Origin: Linyphia triangularis
Taxonomy: Eukaryota; Arthropoda; Arachnida; Araneae; Linyphiidae
Reading direction: 5' to 3'
Length of the DNA stretch: 64,000 nt
NCBI GenBank assembly: GCA_963978545.1
Contig: OZ021732.1
Location: 65,727,214 to 65,791,213, forward strand
Positions 60,886 through 64,000 of this stretch are shown piece by piece (position 1 is the stretch's first letter; the number at the start of each line of letters is the position of its first letter). Made by a program: the position numbers and the translations under genes. Under the pieces are notes generated by a model. That model did no database searches, was not told the origin of the DNA, and saw only the letters and a program-made list of their open reading frames with translations.

Positions 60886-60987
60886 TGTGGCGCCTACCAC
60901 AGCCCACCAGAAACCATACTCTGACGTCATGCCAAGAACTCTATTCCATCTAATGATGAAGAGAAGGACCTGGCAACAAAAGTTAAT
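60886..60987 (+). repeat. Truncated 3' LTR
   Basis: Matches the first 102 bp of the 5' LTR up to AACAAAAGTTAAT, then diverges. The remaining ~203 bp is absent. Confidence 0.85.
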
Positions 60988-61645
60988 ATTCACTTGGAAT
61001 ACTGCACGAATACTGCACATTCTAGTAAATTGGGACACACGGGGTCACGTGATGGTGTACCTTTTTGGCCACAAACTGCGCGCGCATGCAGTCACGTGAC
61101 ATGTTTACTTCCGGAGCAATACTGGAAGATAAATACTTTAGGCGGGCAAACCGCTGTTTCAGATCTTTTGTGTATATTTTTTGTTCTCTGACGCTCTTTG
61201 ACCACGTTTGTTCTAAAACGTATGGTTTTTTAAAAGATAATTTTCTGATTTGCTTCTATATTTGTGAGATTTCCCTTATTATTTACTATTATATTTGTGT
61301 GATTTTCCATTATTATTTGCTTTAATTTTTGTCCATTTACACTATAAGCATATCCTTTCTTTGTGGTTAACTATTAACCCTATATCGCATTGTTAACCCT
61401 ATCGACATACAGCATATATAATTTTTTGAACGTTTGTTAGACAAAACGTTTTAAGCATTTATTTACTTTGTTATTATTTGTAGAATTTAGAAATTACTTA
61501 TAATTTTTTTGCATTTGCTTTAGAAGGAAAGAACATTGTTTGATTTGCGTTTTTGATCAAGAACTTAAGTGTTTTTACAATTGTTTGCCTTTGTTATTTG
61601 CTTGAGTTTAGTTATATTTTGTTCTGTTTTTCAGTTTTCCTTAAG
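60988..61645 (+). other. 5' region of the SGNH/zinc-finger unit
   Basis: Starts with a near-duplicate GAATACTGCACGAATACTGC, then a CpG-containing block (CACGGGGTCACGTGATGG, GCGCGCGCATGCAGTCACGTGAC) with two CACGTGA-type E-boxes, then T-rich sequence up to the ATG. Reads like a promoter/5' UTR, either of a retroelement or of a host gene. Confidence 0.4.
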
Positions 61646-63835
61646 ATGAGAATTCTCGTAATAGGCGATTCCATTGTTAAGAATCTGAGGTTATTCTTGA
61701 CTGAGGGGTTGTTTGATCACGAGGTAACTCTCAAGGCTTGTCCAGGTTACACGATTGAAGGGTTGACAGGTGTAATTTCCTCTTTGGACAACCAGTACAA
61801 CTGGGTTTTTGTGCATGTTGGTGCAAACAATACCTATCATGATCACACTGAGACCATGTTAAAAAAGTATGGTTGCCTCTTTGAGGAAATAGTGTCTTTA
61901 AACCCTGACGTCAAAGTTGTTGTTTCAGGTATCTTGCATCGTAAGCAGAACCAGTTTGAACAAGAGGTAGGTAAAAAAGCCCGGTTTGGAAATCAACTTC
62001 CTTCCTTAAATGAAAAGATTGAATGCATTAATTCTAGGCTGGAGAGGCTATGCCAAGGTCGAGAAGCATTTTTTTATTACAGGTTGCATGACCCTATCTT
62101 GGGGAGGGACGGTCTTCACCTTGGACCACGTGGCCATCCGCAGATGGGGAACGACATCGTGAGGGCACTAAAGACGTTAATAGGTAAGGAACTTAAGAAG
62201 GTATGTAATGTCCCTCTTTTTCTTTCTCCCAGGATTTTTCCTTCTTTACCTTTAGAATGTTCTCAGCCGTCCTTTACAACTTCCTTTCCAAGATCTTTTT
62301 CTTCGTTGTTTTCTTCAAATGCTCCTTTCCCTCTTAGGCCTCTCTCTTCTAAGCTTTCTACTTCAGCTACTTCTTCTAAGCTTTCTGCTTTAGCTACTTC
62401 CTCTAAGGTTTCTGCTTCAGCCACTTCTAAGTCTAAGATCTCTACTTTTCCTTCTGCTACTTCTAAGCCTTTTGGTTCAACTCCTTCTTCTAAATCTTAT
62501 GCTCATGTTCTTATTTCGAAGCCTTTTGCTTCCACTCTTACTTCTAAAACTTATGCTTCCGCTCTTACTTCTAAAACTTATGCTTCTGCTCTTGCTTCTA
62601 AAACTTTTGCATTCACTCTTGCTTCTAAGCCTTTTGCTTCCTCTCTCCCTAAGCCTTTTGCTTCCTCTCTCCCTAAGCCTTTTGCTTCCTCTCTCCCTAA
62701 GCCTTTTGCTTCTTCTCTCCCTAAGCCTTTTGCTTCTTCTCTCCCTAAGCCTTTTGCTTCTTCTCTCCCTAAGCCTTTTGCTTCCTCTTTCCCTAAGCCT
62801 TTTGCTTCCTCTCTCCCTAAGCCTTTTGCTTCCGCTCTCCCTAAGCCTTTTGCTTCCGCTCTCCCTAAGCCTTTTGCTTCCGCTCTCCCTAAGCCTTTTG
62901 CTTCCGCTCTCCCTAAGCCTTTTGCTTCCGCTCTCCCTAAGCCTTTTCCTTTCCCTTCCGCTCCCCCTAAACCTTTTCTTACTCCTTCTGCTCTTTCTTC
63001 TAGAGCTTCTGCCTCTTCTCCAAATCCCTTTTCTTCCTGTAAGTCTTTTGCTTCCAACTCTTCAGCTTCCTTGTCCAAGCCTTCCTCTTTGGCTTCCTAT
63101 TCTAAGCCTTTGCTATCTTCTGCTGCTTCTAAACTTTTTCCTTTCACTGTTGAATCTGCCTTTCCTACTGACTCTTCTGACATGGTTTACAGTATCAAAG
63201 TAGGCAATCGGTTTTCAGTGTTGGAAAATGAGCCGTCTCTCTGTCATAAATCATTTTCTTCTCCTTCAACTAAACCCCAAAGTATGGCATTTCGGGTAAA
63301 GGTTGATGACTGTCATTCAATCACTGAAGTATGTAATTTCGAACCATCAGTAGAAAAAAATTATGATGTAACTGGTGGTGCAAAAATTAAAATTACTTAT
63401 CCTAGACAGTGCTTGGAATGCAAAGAGTATTTTCCTACTAAAGATACTTATAATAAACATACACAAAAAGCTCTGTGTAAATCGAACCAAATGGAAGTAT
63501 TTAAAGTTTCATATCCTAGAAAGTGTTCCGAATGCTTAAAATCCTATGCATCTAAAGCACCATTCTCCAATCATAAGAAAAAGTGTATCAAAGAACAAAT
63601 ACCTGTAAATTCCCTGGTTTCTTCAATTAGCATTAATAATTTAGAATGTTATGGCACTGTCTTGATAGAATCTCCTGACAACAATACATTATTAACAACT
63701 CTTTATCCAAGTTTAAAAGCTGATGTTCAATGCCTAGCACATACAAAAGTAGATTCTGAAACAGTCTCTGAAGTTTACCGACAAACTTGTAAGCAAAAAA
63801 GTTTTTTTAAGTCGACCTATCCTAAAAAAATGTGA
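61646..63835 (+). CDS. SGNH/GDSL-esterase-like + repeat + zinc-finger protein (probable retroelement ORF)
   Basis: The first good ATG is 61646 (an upstream open extension starts with TTG). Residues 1-175 form an SGNH-hydrolase-like domain: MRILVIGDSI (block I Ser), VHVGANNTY (block III, GANN for GxND) and DGLHLGPRGHPQM (block V Asp/His). Next is a Ser/Lys/Pro/Ala low-complexity region holding 13 perfect-length KPFAS(S/A)LP repeats. The C-terminal part has Cys/His fingers (YPRQCLECKEYF..H..C at ~63395-63480, YPRKCSECLKSY..H..KC at ~63513-63588). The frame stops at 63835 but two further fingers follow in another frame, with the shift in an A-run (63825-63831). SGNH domains occur in ORF1 of CR1/L2-type LINEs and in some DIRS-like elements, so a retroelement is likely. 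A host gene is possible. Confidence 0.7.
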   Translation: MRILVIGDSIVKNLRLFLTEGLFDHEVTLKACPGYTIEGLTGVISSLDNQYNWVFVHVGANNTYHDHTETMLKKYGCLFEEIVSLNPDVKVVVSGILHRKQNQFEQEVGKKARFGNQLPSLNEKIECINSRLERLCQGREAFFYYRLHDPILGRDGLHLGPRGHPQMGNDIVRALKTLIGKELKKVCNVPLFLSPRIFPSLPLECSQPSFTTSFPRSFSSLFSSNAPFPLRPLSSKLSTSATSSKLSALATSSKVSASATSKSKISTFPSATSKPFGSTPSSKSYAHVLISKPFASTLTSKTYASALTSKTYASALASKTFAFTLASKPFASSLPKPFASSLPKPFASSLPKPFASSLPKPFASSLPKPFASSLPKPFASSFPKPFASSLPKPFASALPKPFASALPKPFASALPKPFASALPKPFASALPKPFPFPSAPPKPFLTPSALSSRASASSPNPFSSCKSFASNSSASLSKPSSLASYSKPLLSSAASKLFPFTVESAFPTDSSDMVYSIKVGNRFSVLENEPSLCHKSFSSPSTKPQSMAFRVKVDDCHSITEVCNFEPSVEKNYDVTGGAKIKITYPRQCLECKEYFPTKDTYNKHTQKALCKSNQMEVFKVSYPRKCSECLKSYASKAPFSNHKKKCIKEQIPVNSLVSSISINNLECYGTVLIESPDNNTLLTTLYPSLKADVQCLAHTKVDSETVSEVYRQTCKQKSFFKSTYPKKM
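62627..62938 (+). repeat. 24-bp coding minisatellite, 13 units
   Basis: 312 bp = 13 x 24 with no length variation. Units AAGCCTTTTGCTTCC followed by TCTCTCCCT or GCTCTCCCT; two block types, SSLP-type first and SALP-type last. Encodes KPFASSLP/KPFASALP. Confidence 0.97.
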
Positions 63836-64000
63836 AACCTGCACTAATGTTTTCAAAAATCGAAAGGCATTTTATAATCATAAAAGTAAATGTTCTATTA
63901 ATATGTACAAATTCAATAAATGCTTTTATCCTACATGTGAAGAATCCTTTAGACAGCTAGGGCGCTTGAATAAACACTTATTAGAGAAACACAATTTGGG
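63836..64000 (+). pseudogene. Continuation of the zinc-finger region after a frameshift
   Basis: In the frame entered at the A-run 63825-63831 the sequence reads KKCETCTNVF..NHKSKC and CFYPTCEESFRQLGRLNKHL..H, two more C2H2-like fingers with the same YPxxC lead. Open to the window edge, so the protein continues beyond it. Confidence 0.7.

Larger units (their letters stand above)
56421..60987 (+). mobile_element. Ty3/Gypsy LTR retrotransposon, intact gag-pol, truncated 3' LTR
   Basis: 5' LTR 56421-56725, PBS-like TGGTGACAGGACAC from 56727, gag, pol, G-rich tract GGTGGGGGGCTAC before the 3' LTR at 60886. The 3' LTR matches the 5' LTR for 102 bp (to 60987) with no difference that I could see, then stops. 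No env. The intact ORFs and identical LTR start suggest recent insertion followed by a deletion or rearrangement at the right end. Confidence 0.9.

Noticed and set aside
62472..63203. Leucine-rich 243-codon ORF and the minus-strand Glu/Ala/Lys-rich ORF at 62578-63078
   Set aside because: Alternative-frame readings of the 24-bp repeat array in the SGNH/zinc-finger ORF; 24 being a multiple of three keeps all frames open.

Overview
The window is eukaryotic, strongly AT-rich and intron-rich. It holds two host loci buried in transposable elements of nearly every class: P element, hAT, mariner, long-TIR elements, Ty3/Gypsy, non-LTR LINEs and tRNA-derived SINEs. The mix points to an arthropod. A chelicerate, probably a spider, is my best guess, but nothing here proves it.

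Host genes. (1) On the minus strand, eleven phase-consistent coding exons (7622-21458) encode the N-terminal 358 residues of UTP18, a WD40 protein of the U3 snoRNP / SSU processome. A likely 5' UTR exon ends at 26623. The remaining WD40 exons are not in the window and should lie beyond its left edge. (2) At 47708-47787 (minus) a first exon with a canonical GTAAGT donor opens a THAP-type C2CH zinc finger. Its 5' flank is split by a LINE insertion.

Left part (1-7.6 kb): a P-element-type transposase pseudogene is interrupted by a 4.4-kb hAT-like insertion with 14-bp TIRs and a 5-bp duplication. Its two halves are in phase once the insert is subtracted. The UTP18 introns carry a 44-bp minisatellite in a GC-rich island, a LINE 3' end with a 12-bp target-site duplication (TSD), a decayed mariner and a small CAGGGTTCCCAC element.

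Middle (22-41.5 kb): two elements bounded by ~445-bp terminal inverted repeats (22057-25082 and 38221-41446) carry complementary parts of what looks like one protein family. One keeps an N-terminal Cys/His region and central block; the other keeps a PIN/FEN-like acidic region and a Cys-rich tail. This is the best candidate for an under-described mobile system. Around them are hAT elements, hairpin MITEs, a (TA)n array, SINEs, a dispersed ~500-bp repeat and a ~140-bp tandem array.

Right part (42-64 kb): an internally deleted Gypsy element (gag-protease plus an integrase remnant) holds a 1.6-kb hAT insertion. Then come the THAP exon and LINE, a 5-kb nonautonomous hAT with three younger insertions nested in it, and a Gypsy element with intact gag and pol but a truncated 3' LTR. 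Last is an ORF joining an SGNH/GDSL-esterase-like domain, a perfect-length 13 x 24-bp coding repeat and C2H2-like zinc fingers; it runs off the right edge through a frameshift.

Many apparent frameshifts in the degenerate ORFs fall in poly(A) runs, so some may be assembly indels rather than true mutations.
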